NCBI GenBank assembly: GCA_036417435.1 | Contig: CM070905.1 | Location: 24,839,592-24,903,591 of the forward strand | DNA length: 64,000 nucleotides | Source: Inia geoffrensis | Lineage: Eukaryota; Chordata; Mammalia; Artiodactyla; Iniidae | Direction of reading: 5' to 3' | Shown here: positions 31,395 to 42,800 of the stretch, in pieces | How positions within the stretch are numbered: position 1 is the stretch's first letter | Layout of the letters: every line of letters starts with the position of its first letter | Program-made: the position numbers and the translations under genes | The notes under the pieces: generated by a model | Databases searched by the model: none | What the model was told of the DNA's origin: nothing | Seen by the model: only the letters and a program-made list of their open reading frames with translations

Positions 31395-31850
31395 TCTCTC
31401 TGTAGCATCTCTCTCTCTCTGTCACTTAATCTTATAGTCCATTTCCACCGAGGGTATATAATTCCCTGTCCCTAGTTTCTGCCACATGACTTGCTTTGAC
31501 CAATAGAATGAGGTAGAGGGAAGGGCACAGTCACCTCTGAGTTTAGGCCTCAAGAATTCTGCCCCTCCTCCATTGCCATGAGACCGTGCCTGGAATCACC
31601 TGCTGGTGGAGAAGAGACATATGGAACAGAGCTGAGTATTCCCAGTTGTCCTAGCCATGGCCAGTTGATATCAGTCAACAGCCAGTGACTACAGACATGT
31701 GAGCAAGCCTGGCTGAGACCAGCAGAGACATCTAGCCAACCCCCAGCTGACCCGGGCATAAACAATAAATGTTTATTGCTGAATGTTACTGAGGTTTTTG
31801 TGGCTGTTTGTTATACAGTACCACTGTGGCAGTAGATAGCCGATAAAATA
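31395..31850 (+). repeat. Old LTR-like interspersed repeat
   Basis: Recognised as an old mammalian repeat from CCACATGACTTGCTTTGACC, AATAGAATGAGG, TTGCCATGAGACCGTGCC, TGGAGAAGAGACATATGG, GACATGTGAGCAAGCC, GACCAGCAGAGACATC and the end CAATAAATGTTTATTGC (signal at 31764-31769) followed by GGTTTTTGTGGCTGTTTG. It behaves like an LTR with a polyadenylation signal, but I am unsure of the family. The CT-rich run at 31387-31423 precedes it. Confidence 0.55.
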
Positions 31851-33039
31851 CTTATGCTGATTTATTTTCAGAGGTAAAATTTGCCGGCTTCTATATTTCT
31901 AGCAGTGGGGATGTAGTTCTTTAAGCTGGTTGCTCTCTTTCTAAAGGTTCTCCTAGTAGTAAAATTCAAGAGCAGATTGATTGGCATGTGAGGTCACAGA
32001 AAGATGCTAATCCCTGTAAAGTTCAGTAGCTCATGAACCACACAGAGATGTAGTCTTTAACCTTGACTTGTTTTCAACTGCAATTACAAACTTTACCTCC
32101 CGCCCTTTCTTGCTTTTATTTTTCCCTTTATTGCTCAGCAAATATTAATTAAACATTTATTTACTGTCTCCTATGTGTCATTGTGGAGCAACACAGACTA
32201 GACTGAGGGAGGGTGTGCAAAGTGCACTTTGAACCAATTAAGAAGAAATCATTTAGGTAAAGCATCAATTTGGGGCTGTTTGCTTAATATCTCCCCAAAT
32301 TTACCTGCAATTCTTACAGCAGGAGAAAGAAAAAGGAATAAGCTGGAACTGCCGCACGGAGCAAAGGAGACAGAATTCTGCAGATCCTCTGTCAGATGGA
32401 ATATAATGTTGCCCCTCCCCCTCTGGCCAATTCTAAATAAAGCCATTTCTCTGCGCTGGAGATGAATCACTGCATTCATGATAAGGCACTTGAGAATTAC
32501 TGTTGTTTACAGAAAGCAACACCAGCAGCAGCGTTTAAGAATACTCTCCAGTTAGAACACAAACACATTTACAAAGAGGAGCGATGGAAAATAGCTCAAA
32601 CCTGCTTAGGTGTGCAGGTCTTCCTAACACACCCGGTGTACTCGCGTTAGGTACTAGGGGAGGACATTCCACCGCTGGAGAGAGAGCAGTGAGGGTAGAT
32701 GTTTAACTGCAATCCAAATTCCTACAAAGTCACTTTCAAAGTTTCTAACTTTTATGGCAGTTTTGGGTTTACAATACAGTATAAAAACCTGGGCAATGGA
32801 AGCCATGAGAAAATAAAAGTTTATTTCACTACTTTGGAGCCTTAGAGTTTATATTATCATTTAAGACAAGATACAAATCAAGGGGATGAGAGTGTGGAGT
32901 GCTGATTGGAGAACTGTCAACTTAGCCCTGGTGGATTGATAGAGGAGGTTCTGCCAGGTCAAGGTGAATGAGTGTCCTCAGATTGGTCTGAATGGTTTTG
33001 ATTTGACTCCCTGGATAAAGTGATTATTTGCTTTATTAA
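31851..33039. other. Mostly unique non-coding sequence
   Basis: A weak antisense L2 start (CAGCAAATATTAATTAAAC, TTTACTGTCTCCTATGTGTC) lies at about 32135-32230. The rest is unrecognised. Overlapping frames on both strands at 32229-32650 have no motif. Confidence 0.4.
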
Positions 33040-33330
33040 CAAAGTTTGCTTACTATTTGATAAGCACTGTACCAAGCTGGCTGGAGGTGCCCTTGGTAGA
33101 TTAGCTGGGGAGATTAAACACGGCAATGAGACCAAGTCAAAAAAAAACGATGTCAGTTGTAGTATATGTATAAATTAACAATCGTATCAGGCACAAAATA
33201 ATAAAGCACAGATGGGAGTCAATTCATTGAAGATAGCTCTTTGGAGGTGAGTGGGCCTTTGAGCAACGTTTGAGATGGAGGCGACTTGGCTGAGGGTATA
33301 TGACGAGGACTCCTGATGGGGTCATGTCAT
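33040..33330 (-). mobile_element. L2 LINE 3' region, antisense
   Basis: Antisense L2: TATTTGATAAGCACTGTACC, AATAATAAAGCACAGATGG, GTGGGCCTTTGAGCAACG and TTTGAGATGGAGGCGAC, the region that in less diverged copies reads GACATTTGAGCTGAGACC. Confidence 0.5.
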
Positions 33331-33474
33331 GGCGATGGGGTGGGGGATGGAAAGCATCTTGAGCCCACGTAGCCCCTCGTCCTGGAAATCTTAGCAGAGC
33401 TAAGCTCTTCTATCCAGTGTTTTATTCCTATCTTTAAATAAGAACTTTCTACTGTTATATTTAAGAAGCAGTGT

Positions 33475-33690
33475 CATTTAGTTTACCTAGGTACACCAAA
33501 TTACCTAGGTTTGATTTTTGGCTCTGCCATTCACTAGTTGTGTGACTTGGGACATATTATTAATATCTGTGTCTCAGTTTTCTCATCTGTAAAATGGTGC
33601 CTCATCATAGGGTTGTCATAAGGATACAAAGAGCCCAGTTTAAATACCCAAGTAGATGTGCTCAGATGTGGTAACTGCTCTTACATGTCA
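33475..33690 (+). repeat. MIR, sense
   Basis: Clear MIR: ATTTTTGGCTCTGCCATTC, ACTAGTTGTGTGACTTGGG, CTCAGTTTTCTCATCTG, TAAAATGGTGCC, CATAGGGTTGTCATAAGG and the fading 3' end. Confidence 0.85.
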
Positions 33691-33694
33691 AAAG

Positions 33695-33775
33695 CAGGGA
33701 TGCTTTTTGTATTCCTGGAACCTAGCACGATGCTCTTCCCATTGCAGGCACTCAGTAAATGTAAGACGGATGTGA
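33695..33775 (+). mobile_element. L2 3' end, sense, short
   Basis: TTTTTGTATTCCTGGAACC, TAGCACGATGCTC, GGCACTCAGTAAATGTAAG match the last 80 bp of L2. Confidence 0.6.
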
Positions 33776-34604
33776 GAAGAATGGCTGACACCAAGGGGCC
33801 AAGATCAGATGAGTTCAATGGAGGAACAATAACATCAGAGCTAAAAGAGCGTGTGTCGATTTTGCTTAGTCCCATTCTATTATCATTTTTACAGGTGAGA
33901 AAACGGGTGTGAGTCCATTCATGTTAACCTGGGCCATTTGGATCTGGCAGATAGGAGAATGATATGAAGATAATGTATTGGAGAAAAACGGGGTTTGGGT
34001 GTAGAGATGAAAGGAGTCAAGGAAGTGAAGGGAGTGAGAGAAGAAACTGTGGGCTCCTTGGCCTGTGGCAGAAGGGGCTGTGAAGGCAGAATATGCCCAA
34101 GAATCACACAGAGGAAGGTCCAGGAGTTCACAGTTCAGAAGGGGGAAGATGAGAACACCAAATGCAGATTTATGACCAGGGAGCTGGTGCCAGTAATGGC
34201 CCATTAGCTGATGGCTTCGGAGGTCATCTGGGTGCACTGCCATTTGCTATTTGAACGGAGCACCATAAATTTAATGTTCTGACCTCTGGGGTTGGAGACT
34301 CACTTTGATTTTACAGATAGACCTGCAGTTCCTTTTTGAGTTTAAAAGAGCCACTCCTGCTTGCATTGACATGAGCATTCTTCCTTTAAAAATAAATCCT
34401 CTCTCAAAATAGTTTGGTCTTGGCAATGGAAAAAACAGAAGTGCATATATATAACATATCAAGGTACATGATGTTGGGGTTATTGTAACCTAGAAGTTTT
34501 GATATTGAATGGTGTTCTTTTAAATAGCTTGTACTTGTCTTTGTCAGGAAATATGACTTGGAAGGCAGTTCTGAGCTCATTGACAAATGCTGATTGTGTC
34601 CTGA
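33776..34604. other. Unique non-coding sequence
   Basis: No gene. Overlapping frames of 60-125 codons on both strands at 33866-34243 reflect a purine-rich strand and have no motif. Confidence 0.4.
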
Positions 34605-34740
34605 CTGTGTGTTCTCAACTAGAGTAGATCAACAGATGTGTATTGAGCAATGGGCTAGAACTGGGAATAAAGAGATGATGGAAACTCTCCTCTTGATCTT
34701 ACTATCTGGTGGGAAAGACAGATGTATTAAGAGAGTCCTC
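34605..34740 (-). mobile_element. L2 3' end, antisense
   Basis: CAACAGATGTGTATTGAGC, ACTGGGAATAAAGAGATG and ACTATCTGGTGGGAAAGAC match the antisense L2 terminus. Confidence 0.6.
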
Positions 34741-35804
34741 ACTGAATTGTGCATCACTTGCTATCTCTTGGTTGTGTGTGACTATGCAAGCCAACTGCAA
34801 GTTCTTGAGTTGACATCAGTCCAACTGTCAGATCAGATCTCTAGGCATTCGTGCACTTCTCAGATTCCCTCACTTCATGAAGCTTTTCCCCAAAGAAGCC
34901 CCCTTGTCTAACCTTCTTTCATGCCCACCACAATCCCGTGATATTATATGCTATGTACAGAAAGCAAGAAGAACAAAGAAGAAATCGTAGCCAACTCGTG
35001 GGGTCGGTATTTCCACAGAGGAGGTAAATCCTATTTTCCCTTATTTTGTATAAGTTAGATCTATTTTATTAAAACTGAAAAGTCCTTGTCAGCAGTTAAT
35101 ATATTTCATATTCTCTCTTTGTGTCCACACATATTTTATACCTGTATCAATTAGGGTCTAGGCAGGTAACAGGTGGGGAGAAATAAACAAATGGACTGTT
35201 TCAAAGATGTGGGCAGGATGAAGGGAAACTAACAAGGGCTGGTGCAAAGCATAGAACGATGCCACTCATATAAGTGAAAGCACCCCTGGAGGGGCTGTAA
35301 GAGGTGGCTGTTTGCCAGGAGCTGTGGTCTCTGCTAGAGAAATGTGGGCATTGTCCACCCACAGCATAGCTGAGAGGAAGATAAGAAGATACTACTCCGG
35401 TCTCACTCTCCTCCTGCCTCCTGCTCTCCTGCAACTTGGTTTTCATGGGAAGTCATAGTGATGGCACCCTTTAATGCAGACCATAAAGGTGAGACCCCTG
35501 GGACAGCATGAAGGAGGTAGAGTGTACATTTCTTGGTTTGAAACTTCATATGTGGACATGTCTAAATTAAGACATAGGGCCATTTCCCCCTTCCCTCCAA
35601 GACAATAATAACGAAATGTATTTCTGATTTATAAGTTATCTAATTGGTTTTCTTTGCCCAGATATCTTCCCTGGTTATCTCTTTAGCCATGGTTTATACA
35701 ATTTCCACGTCTCCATTCTCCACATCATCCCCTTCACTTGTCTGATCCAGAGCTCGTTTTGTTTTATGCTGTCATGGCATATTCATCATTCATTCTACTA
35801 TCTT
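34741..35804. other. Non-coding, possible old unclassified repeat
   Basis: The part starting TATCAATTAGGGTCTAGGC at 35146 has the look of an old interspersed repeat, and a similar start TATCAGTCCAGGTCCCC appears at 42501. I could not name it. The rest is unrecognised. Confidence 0.35.
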
Positions 35805-36022
35805 TTTTTTTTTTTTTTTGCGGTACGCGGGCCTCTCACTGCTGTGACCTCTTCAGTTGCGGAGCACAGGCTCTGGACGCGCAGGCTCAGCGGCCATGGC
35901 TCACGGGCCCGGCCGCTCAGCGGCATGTGGGATCTTCCCGGACCGGGGCACGAACCCGCATCCCCTGCATCGGCAGGCGGACTCTCAACCATTGCGCCAC
36001 CAGGGAAGCCCTCTACTATCTT
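35794..36022 (-). mobile_element. CHR-type SINE, antisense, with TSDs
   Basis: Minus-strand CHR SINE at about 35805-36011: T(17) tract, GCGGTACGCGGGCCTCTC, GGAGCACAGGCTCTGG, GGCTCAGCGGCCATGGC, ACGAACCCGCATCCCC and GCGCCACCAGGGAAGCCC. TCTACTATCTT is an exact 11-bp TSD at 35794-35804 and 36012-36022. The 61-114 codon frames through it are artefacts. Confidence 0.96.
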
Positions 36023-36114
36023 CTTGCTCACCTGGTTTCTGATGAGAAATGTGCTGTATTTCTTAATCTTGTTCCTCAATAGGTAAGGTTTGTTTCTTTT
36101 TTTTTTTTTTTCTA

Positions 36115-36800
36115 GTTTCTTTCAAGATTTTCTCATTGTATTTGGTTTTCTTCAGTTTGAATATGATATACCTAGATGTGGAAGGTTTTGGTGTTTATTC
36201 CGCCTGGTATTCTCTGAATCTCATGGATTTGGTTTGGTGTCTGTCATTAATTTTGGAAAATCTGTCACTATCATTTAACATATTTCTTCTACTCCCTTTT
36301 TTCTTCTCGTTCTGGTATTACAGTTCCATATATGTTGCACCTTTTGAAATTGTTCCACAGTTCTTGGATATTCTGTTCTTTTTTTCCCCGATACTTTTTT
36401 CTCTTTGCATATCAGTTTGGAAAGTTTCTATTGATATTGCTTAAAGCTCACTGGTTCTTTCACTGGCCATGTCCAGTCTACTGATGAGCCCATTAAAGAC
36501 ATTCTTCATTTCTGTTAGTGTTTCTGATTTCTAGAATTCCCTTTTGATTCTTTCTCAGAGTCCATAGCTTTGCTTACATTACCCATCTGTTCTTGAATGC
36601 TGTCTGATTTTTGTATTATAACTTTTAACAAATTAATTATAAATTATTTAAAATTCCCATGCGATAATTCCAAAATCTTTGCCATATCTGAATTTGGTTC
36701 TGATTCTTGCTTTGTATCTTCAGACTATTTATTTCTTGTCTTTTAGCATTCCTTCTACTTTTTTGCTGAAAGCCAAACATGGGTCAGGAAAGACATCAGG
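36115..36800 (-). mobile_element. Old L1 5'-region fragment, antisense
   Basis: Antisense L1-derived sequence: CTTCAGTTTGAATATGATAT, ACCTAGATGTGGAAGG, GGAAAGTTTCTATTGATATTG, GATGAGCCCATTAAAGAC, TTCATTTCTGTTAGTG and GCTGAAAGCCAAACATG. This corresponds to the 5' UTR/ORF1 side of old L1s. All frames are broken. Confidence 0.55.
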
Positions 36801-37535
36801 AAGTATTAGGGTAGTTTTGTATGGTGGATAGGATTTTGACATGTGGAGTTAGGAATGGATAATCTGGACTAAAGTATTATAACAAAGTTCAGTAATTTAA
36901 AAAGAGGGAGATTTTAATACTCCCAATGATCCTGTTTGGCTAAAATGAGGGAGTAATAGGAATAGTAAGGCAGAGTAGGGTAGTAGTGGAAGTTATGGCT
37001 GGAGTAGATTGAGGGCTCAATTTATAAAGGGTCTTGAAAAACAGGCTTAGGAATCTCTATAATGTATCCTTGCCTCCTTGAACAGTTACAGATTTATCCT
37101 TGGGTAGTTGAAAGGGCAAAAATCTGGGGTTGAAGGTTGGGCTATTGGCAGTGTCAGCAAGGCAAACTGGAGGGGGCTCCATTGCCCACCAGGCAGTGAT
37201 GAATATGCACAAGGTGTCCACTGCCTTACCTTCTTTCTCAAGGAATTTTTTTCACTTCTCTTAATTTTCTTTGCTATAGAGCTATATTTCTGATTTTAAG
37301 ATGGAAATGATAAAAATCAGGTTTTGTTCTTTTTAGTAATATTTAGAAATTTGTAATATAGTTAGTGCTGTAAGAATAACCCATCGTTTGGAAGGTTTCA
37401 ATAGGAATGGAGATGAGATGGAGGGGAGTATTCTAGGATTTAAGTGCTGATTGGGGTAACAAAAGCCACCCTCAGGACATATCTTCAGGAGGGTTCCCTC
37501 CATTTTACCTTTCCTAGTGGGTTTTAAGCTATTGG
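36801..37535. other. Unique non-coding sequence
   Basis: Nothing recognised. The left part may belong to the adjoining L1. Confidence 0.4.
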
Positions 37536-37920
37536 GGGCTTGTGGTCTTTTTTTTTTTTTTTTTTTTCCCAATGTGAGTATGTATTCCTTTGGATCTTTT
37601 TATTTATTTATTTTTTACATCTTTATTGGAGTATAATTGCTTTACAATGGTGTGTTAGTTTCTGCTTTATAACAAAGTGAATCAGTTATACATATACATA
37701 TGTCCCTATATCTCTTCCCTCCTGTCTCCCTGCCTCCCACACTCCCTGTCCCACCCCTCTAGGTGGTCACAAAGCACCGAGCTGATCTCCCTGTGCTATG
37801 CGGCTGCTTCCCACTAGCTACCTATTTTACATTTGGTAGTGTATATATGTCCATGCCACTCTCTCACTTTGTCCCAGCTTCCCCTTCCCCTTCCCCATAT
37901 CCTCAAGGGCTTGTGGTCTT
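37536..37920 (-). mobile_element. L1 3' end with extra 29 bp before the tail
   Basis: Antisense, 5'-truncated L1 flanked by an exact 14-bp TSD, GGGCTTGTGGTCTT, at 37536-37549 and 37907-37920. From the left come a T(20) tract, 29 bp of non-L1 sequence (37568-37596), a second T-rich tract with TTTATTTATTTATTT, then the L1 3' UTR (TATTGGAGTATAATTGCTTT, GTTAGTTTCTGCTTTATAAC, CTCCCTGTGCTATGCGG). In L1 orientation the order is L1, internal A-rich tail, 29-bp segment, true poly(A), which fits a short 3' transduction. Confidence 0.88.
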
Positions 37921-38889
37921 ACTTGTCAATGTTCTTCTTCCTTTTTGAAATCTGCATCTCCTTCTGGGTTCTTTCTACTCTATTCTATACAAACTTGCTT
38001 TAAGGGAGGGGTAGGACACTAGTCATCTACACCTTAGTATAAATTTATTAATTTTTCCCCCTGGGTGTACTAACTTTATATTGTAAGAGTCAGTCCTTAC
38101 TGTACAATATTTCTCCATATTATGTCAAGGCAACAGTGTTTGGGTGGGGAAACTTTGTGGGTGGTGGAGTCAGGATAAGCTTCCTATAGTGTCTTCAAGT
38201 TATATCAAATAGGGAGTTTGTGTTTAATCTTCATGAGTTTTGCTTGGATGGAAGCTGTCAAGTGTGGAAAAGAGGCTGTTCTATTGCTCTAGATACAAAA
38301 CTCACTGTGCACCCATGACTGATTGTCGTAAGGGATAGAAGACATTTGTAATTCGAGCATTCAAATCTGGGCTTCTGAAGTATGGGTTGACACTGGGAAA
38401 TTACCAGCTCAGAGCTGTGAGCACTGGCAAGATACTTGGTGTTAGCAAACACCAGAGAAAACTTTTAAAACACATTTTCTACATTGCTAGGAAATAATGT
38501 TTCTCATATTTGCTCATTCCTAGCCTCAAATTCAACTTTCAGTGGGAAGGGTGGGTAAAAGTTGGTACCCAGCTTGGTGCCTTTCATCTTGCTTCTGACA
38601 GTGCTACCCTTGGAGGATACCTTAAAAAAGAGTTGAGAAGTTAAAGGTCTTCCACTGTGACAAAGACATGTTTAGAAATTTTACTGCCAGAAGATTTAAG
38701 CAGAATGAATGTAATAATAGTCTTAACAAAACAGAGTTCTGGGACCAAGAGGTCCAATTAAGCTACCAAGAGGCATCCTTCGGTCACCTTTCCTGTGGGT
38801 GAGTGTCAGGGACAGGAAAGGGCATACCGTCTCAGGTGTTTGATCAAAAGTCTTCTTCCCAATGGCCAATAACTACTCTATTTAAAACT
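37921..38889. other. Unique non-coding sequence
   Basis: No gene or repeat recognised. Confidence 0.45.
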
Positions 38890-39148
38890 ACAACTTCCTG
38901 ACACTCTCAATCCCCCATAACATGGTGCATTTATCATTTTCCCCATGGCACTTAATTGCCTTCTAACATACTACATAATTTACCTGTGCATTATGTTTGT
39001 GCTTTCCATTACAATGTAAGCGCCCACGGGGCATGAAGCTTATCCCAGCTGTATTCTTAGTGCCCAGATGAGTACTTAACACAATGCTGGATATTTACTA
39101 GCTATCTATTGAATGTATGGAGGAGTGAATACATGGATGAATGAATGC
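38890..39148 (+). mobile_element. L2 3' end, sense
   Basis: L2 terminus: CCCCATGGCACTTAATTGCC, ACATACTACATAATTTACC, TACAATGTAAGCGCCC, GGGGCATGAAGC, CCAGCTGTATTCTTAG and the GAATGAATG tail. Confidence 0.72.
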
Positions 39149-40639
39149 ACATCATAGTTGTCATATTCCCTCTTTCTATACCTTCCTAGGAGGTATTTTC
39201 TTCTAGCTGTCCTAGAATCCACCACACTAGGCCAGCTCACAATTTTGATGCAAAGTTGTGTTAGAACTGAGTGGTAATAATACAAAGGTAGGCCTGCTTT
39301 TTTTCAGTTGGTTTGACTATTGTTCTTAAGTTTTCTGCAGACAGCACCCCCCTTTTGGCCCTCATGATAGTCAAATTTTCTACCTTTTTTTCTGATAACC
39401 TTTGGCATGCCCTGGAAACACCAGACCTTTTTTTTAAACCCTCAGTCTGTAGATTTTCAAAAGGATGTTTTAGAGTTAGTGATTTTCTCCTTTAATAAAG
39501 TAAACTTTCAATTTCGTTCAACTCGGCCCTGCAGATCATAATTTTTAATCCAAACACAAAAGGAGAAAAAAAAATCCTTTCCTTTGATCAGGAAAAAGTA
39601 TGGTCTAGGAGATTAAAATGCGTCAGTCTCACCAGAGGCTACTTGAAGGTGAACCAATATTAATTTTACCATGCCATTTAAGAGGAAACATCAAGATCCT
39701 TGCGTTAAAGAAAACCCCTTAAACTAGAATAATGCGGCATATTTTTATGAAGCATATTTTTATGAGGGAAATTTCTGTATCAGGATATGAGAGAGCAAAA
39801 AGCTGGAACTCTCATGCATTTTTTCTCCTCTGTGATATTTTTACTTGTGAGATAATGAAACTATTTTTATTATTGCTAAAAAGAAAGCAGTCTTTTCTCT
39901 CAGGTTAATTTTTTTCCTGTTTGGAACATTCAGTGTTGCCCACGCCAGAGTGCCACCTGCACAGACGGTTATGTGGTACCTGGGAAAGTTTTGTGTACCA
40001 GCCAATCTTTGGACGGTGGCTCCATCCCAGCGCTCACGTGGGATGTGCAACCGGATGAAAACCAAGCCGATTCTGTGTGGCCCTCATTCATCACAACTTC
40101 AGAAAGCAGGAACATTAATCCGAGTTGCTGAGTTCTTGGTGAAGAAAGCCTCTAAATTTATGTGGTCTGAAGTGAATTCCTTAGAAGTTCACCTTAAGCA
40201 TTTAATTTCTTGGCTTTTCATGTTTTCTTCTCTTGACTGACTTTGGGCCCCATGTATGAAGGAGAAGGAAATAAAAAATCACAGCAAAGGAGCAAAAGGT
40301 AAAGAGGAATAATCAGATACCCAGATATTTACCTGTGTATATCGGTTCATGAGGGGAAGAGTCCGGGGACTCAGTATTAAACTGTCCACTGTTATTTTAA
40401 TTAGGTAGAATTAAAAAAATTCAATCCATTAACCCACTTACAGAGGTCTCCTAAGGTGACAATTTCCATTACTAGAATTTTTTTGCCCTTGGTGGAAATA
40501 AGCATAATGTTTATCTTCCTGAATCTCCCGATGATACTTCCTAACACAAATACTTATTTTATTAATTCTCAGATGCTGAAATTGTCAGAAAAATAACAGT
40601 GGGGCTCTTAGATCATGTTACTTCTTTTTTTTTTTTTTT
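39149..40639. other. Unique stretch
   Basis: About 1.5 kb without a recognised repeat or gene. It contains a 14-bp tandem pair, GCATATTTTTATGA, near 39735-39765. The 96-codon plus frame (39950-40240) and an opposing 74-codon frame overlap and show no family. A T run of about 19 lies near 40624-40642. Confidence 0.4.
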
Positions 40640-40788
40640 TTCCATATGTATTGTCATTTTAATTCACATCCGGAGAGGCAAGATTTCCTACCCATAGTTT
40701 ATGAATAAGAATGCAGATTAAGGGTGTCTGTGTAATTTACTTGAGATCACGTAGTCAGGAAGTACTACAGGGTAAGTCCAATTCTTAT
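40640..40788 (-). repeat. MIR-like, antisense
   Basis: GATTAAGGGTGTCTGTG, TAATTTACTTGAGATCACG, TAGTCAGGAAGTACTAC and GGTAAGTCCAATTC fit an antisense MIR core, strongly diverged. Confidence 0.5.
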
Positions 40789-40790
40789 GG

Positions 40791-40905
40791 GTTTTTTTTT
40801 TTTTACATCTTTATTGGAGTATAATTGCTTTACAATGGCGTGTTAGTTTCTGCTGTACAACAAAGTGAATCAGCTCTACATATGCATATGTTCCCTTCTC
40901 GGAAT
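40791..40905 (-). mobile_element. L1 3' end, antisense, very short
   Basis: T tract then ATCTTTATTGGAGTATAATT, GTTAGTTTCTGCTGTAC and AAGTGAATCAGCTCTAC. Only about 110 bp of the artiodactyl L1 3' UTR is present. No convincing TSD was found. Confidence 0.85.
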
Positions 40906-41555
40906 CCTCCACTCCTATCAGTGTAACCTTCCTCCTCTCCCTCCCTCCAAACTCACACCAATCCCCAGGGACTGGCAGCTTCTTTTGGAATCGCCTCTCT
41001 CCTTCTGTCTATAAATAGGAGTGAAGAGACAAAGAAGAAAGAGTAAAAAAAAAGTGCAAGAAGGTGAAAGAATTCAGTGACAATGACTCTGAGAGAAAAG
41101 GAAAACTGGTGAACAGAAGCCTGAAAGCAGTTTAAAGGTGTAATTCAGACTGGAGACAATTTCTTAGGAAACAATTAAAGGTGAAGAAATTAAAAGGCCG
41201 GGTCTGTGAAATAGTGGCAAGAGAAGAATCTGTTAACAGTGTGAAGAAGTCGTGATGACAGAGCACTGTGTTTGAAAAATGAGGTCAATATGAAAATGAC
41301 AATATGGGAAGATGATCACATGTAAAACGGCAGTTGAAGACAGCTTCGGAATGGATGCTTAGGTCCAGAATGCAAATTTGTTCATTAATGGGTCTACTTA
41401 TCCAGGGTGGGATTCTGGATTATCATTACTGCTTAGTTGGAAAACACAGACTTCCCAAACCTTTGCAGTGTTTTTGATATTTATTTAAGAGATTTTGCTC
41501 CGGCAGTGAAACTGGTTTAAAAACTAATTTCAATATGTGTCTTTTCATCAAAATG
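40906..41555. other. Unique non-coding sequence
   Basis: No gene or repeat recognised. Confidence 0.45.
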
Positions 41556-41815
41556 TCACCTTCTTAGGCCATTCCAGACCACCTTATCTAAAAATAATAT
41601 CTCCCATTGTTTCTACTCTGTTTTAGTTTCTTCATAGCACGTAGCACTATTTGAAACCTTAATATTTATCTGCTTAGGTGTTTATTATCTGTCTCTTCTG
41701 CTTAAAGGAAGCTTAGTAGGGCAAGGGTTTAATTTTGTTTACTGTTGTATCCTCAGGTCTTAAAAAACCAGACACAAAGTGGAAGCTCTGTATATATATT
41801 TGTTGAATACATGAT
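41556..41815 (+). mobile_element. L2 3' end, sense
   Basis: L2 terminus: GTCACCTTCTTAGGCC, TTCATAGCACGTAGCAC, GGGCAAGGGTTTAATTTTG, GTATCCTCAGGTC and ATATTTGTTGAATACATG. Confidence 0.68.
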
Positions 41816-41824
41816 CATTACCGT

Positions 41825-42000
41825 AGCTAACATTGAGTAAATGCTAAGGGTCAGCCAATCCCAAATAGACTCCCTTAATAGTCATGCAAATCCCAGCAAA
41901 CACATCCTGTCATGAGCTCCATTTTACAGCTGATAAAACTGAGACACTGAGAGGGTAAGTACTTGTCCAAAGTCACCCAGTAACTGGTGAAGCAGAGATA
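41825..42000 (-). repeat. MIR, antisense
   Basis: AGTAAATGCTAAGGGTCAG, CCATTTTACAGCTGATAAAAC, GTAAGTACTTGTCC, AAAGTCACCCAGTAACTGG and GAAGCAGAGATAATAATCC. Confidence 0.72.
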
Positions 42001-42009
42001 ATAATCCTA

Positions 42010-42180
42010 AAAAGGAGAGTTCATTTTGGGCCAAATGGGGTCAAGACAGACTTTAAAGAAGAGGTAAAATAAGCTGAGTTTTGAGATGGGTGAGTTTTGA
42101 AATGGAGAGGAAAGGGCCAGGAACTTTATGTTAGTATGAGGAGGAAAAGCGTGTCCAAGACAGCTATAAAAGACATTTTC
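42010..42180 (-). mobile_element. L2-like remnant, antisense
   Basis: AGACTTTAAAGAAGAGG, TAAGCTGAGTTTTGAGATGG and AAAGGGCCAGGAAC are reminiscent of the antisense L2 segment seen at 5170 and 29040. Weak. Confidence 0.35.
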
Positions 42181-42579
42181 CATCAAGGTTTGCAAAAAGG
42201 TACATTGTGAGATAACACTGGAGAGTGCGTGAAGGTCAGTCTGAGGCTGAAGGTAAATAAATTGTTCAAGTATTAAAATTAAAAAAAAATAAGTAATCCA
42301 TAGATCTTTTCTGAGTCTGATTGAATTGTTCTCCGAATCAAGATGAATTAGTGAGATTTTACTGTCTAGTTCCAGTTCAGAAATGACCACGAACAGGTTA
42401 TTTGGGGCCCTTGCTTTTTAGTGATAGCTCCAGGCAACATTATGTAATGGGCCATATTCGTCTTGCTGACCGTTGTGTATCAGCTCCTCCTCTACCCCTG
42501 TATCAGTCCAGGTCCCCATGGGAAACAGATAGCACACCCCAAAGGGGTGATTCAAAGGAGGTTTTCCCCATTAAAATCT
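42181..42579. other. Non-coding, partly unclassified repeat
   Basis: Unrecognised up to about 42500. There a repeat-like start (TATCAGTCCAGGTCCCC, GGAAACAGATAGCACACC) resembles that at 35146. The family is not named. Confidence 0.35.
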
Positions 42580-42800
42580 TTTTATGATGGAAAAACGTAA
42601 ACGTGTACAAAAGTAGAGAAAAAATTGTAAAGGAGACCTATGTACTCATTTACCAATCTCTTAGCTTTGACGGTTATCAACTCATGGCCAAACAGCCTTC
42701 ATTTAAATATCATTTTATCCCTACATATTTCTGGATGTATCTCTAACAGATAAAGACCACTTTCAAAAATAATCACGAATATCGTTATCATGCCCAAAGA
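42580..42800 (+). mobile_element. Old L1 3' UTR-like fragment
   Basis: CAAAAGTAGAGAAAAAATTG, TTATCAACTCATGGCCAAAC, TCTGGATGTATCTCTAACAG and AATATCGTTATCATGCCC match a 3' region common to old mammalian L1 families. Confidence 0.5.

Noticed and set aside
17699..31850. A provirus linking the LTR-like repeats at 17.7, 23.3 and 31.4 kb
   Set aside because: The repeats belong to different families or subfamilies, and no gag, pol or env-like sequence lies between them. They are separate solo fossils.
40624..40642. T(19) run as a retroposon tail
   Set aside because: The sequence to its right is a MIR-like remnant that does not end in such a tail, and no TSD was found. It is probably simple slippage.
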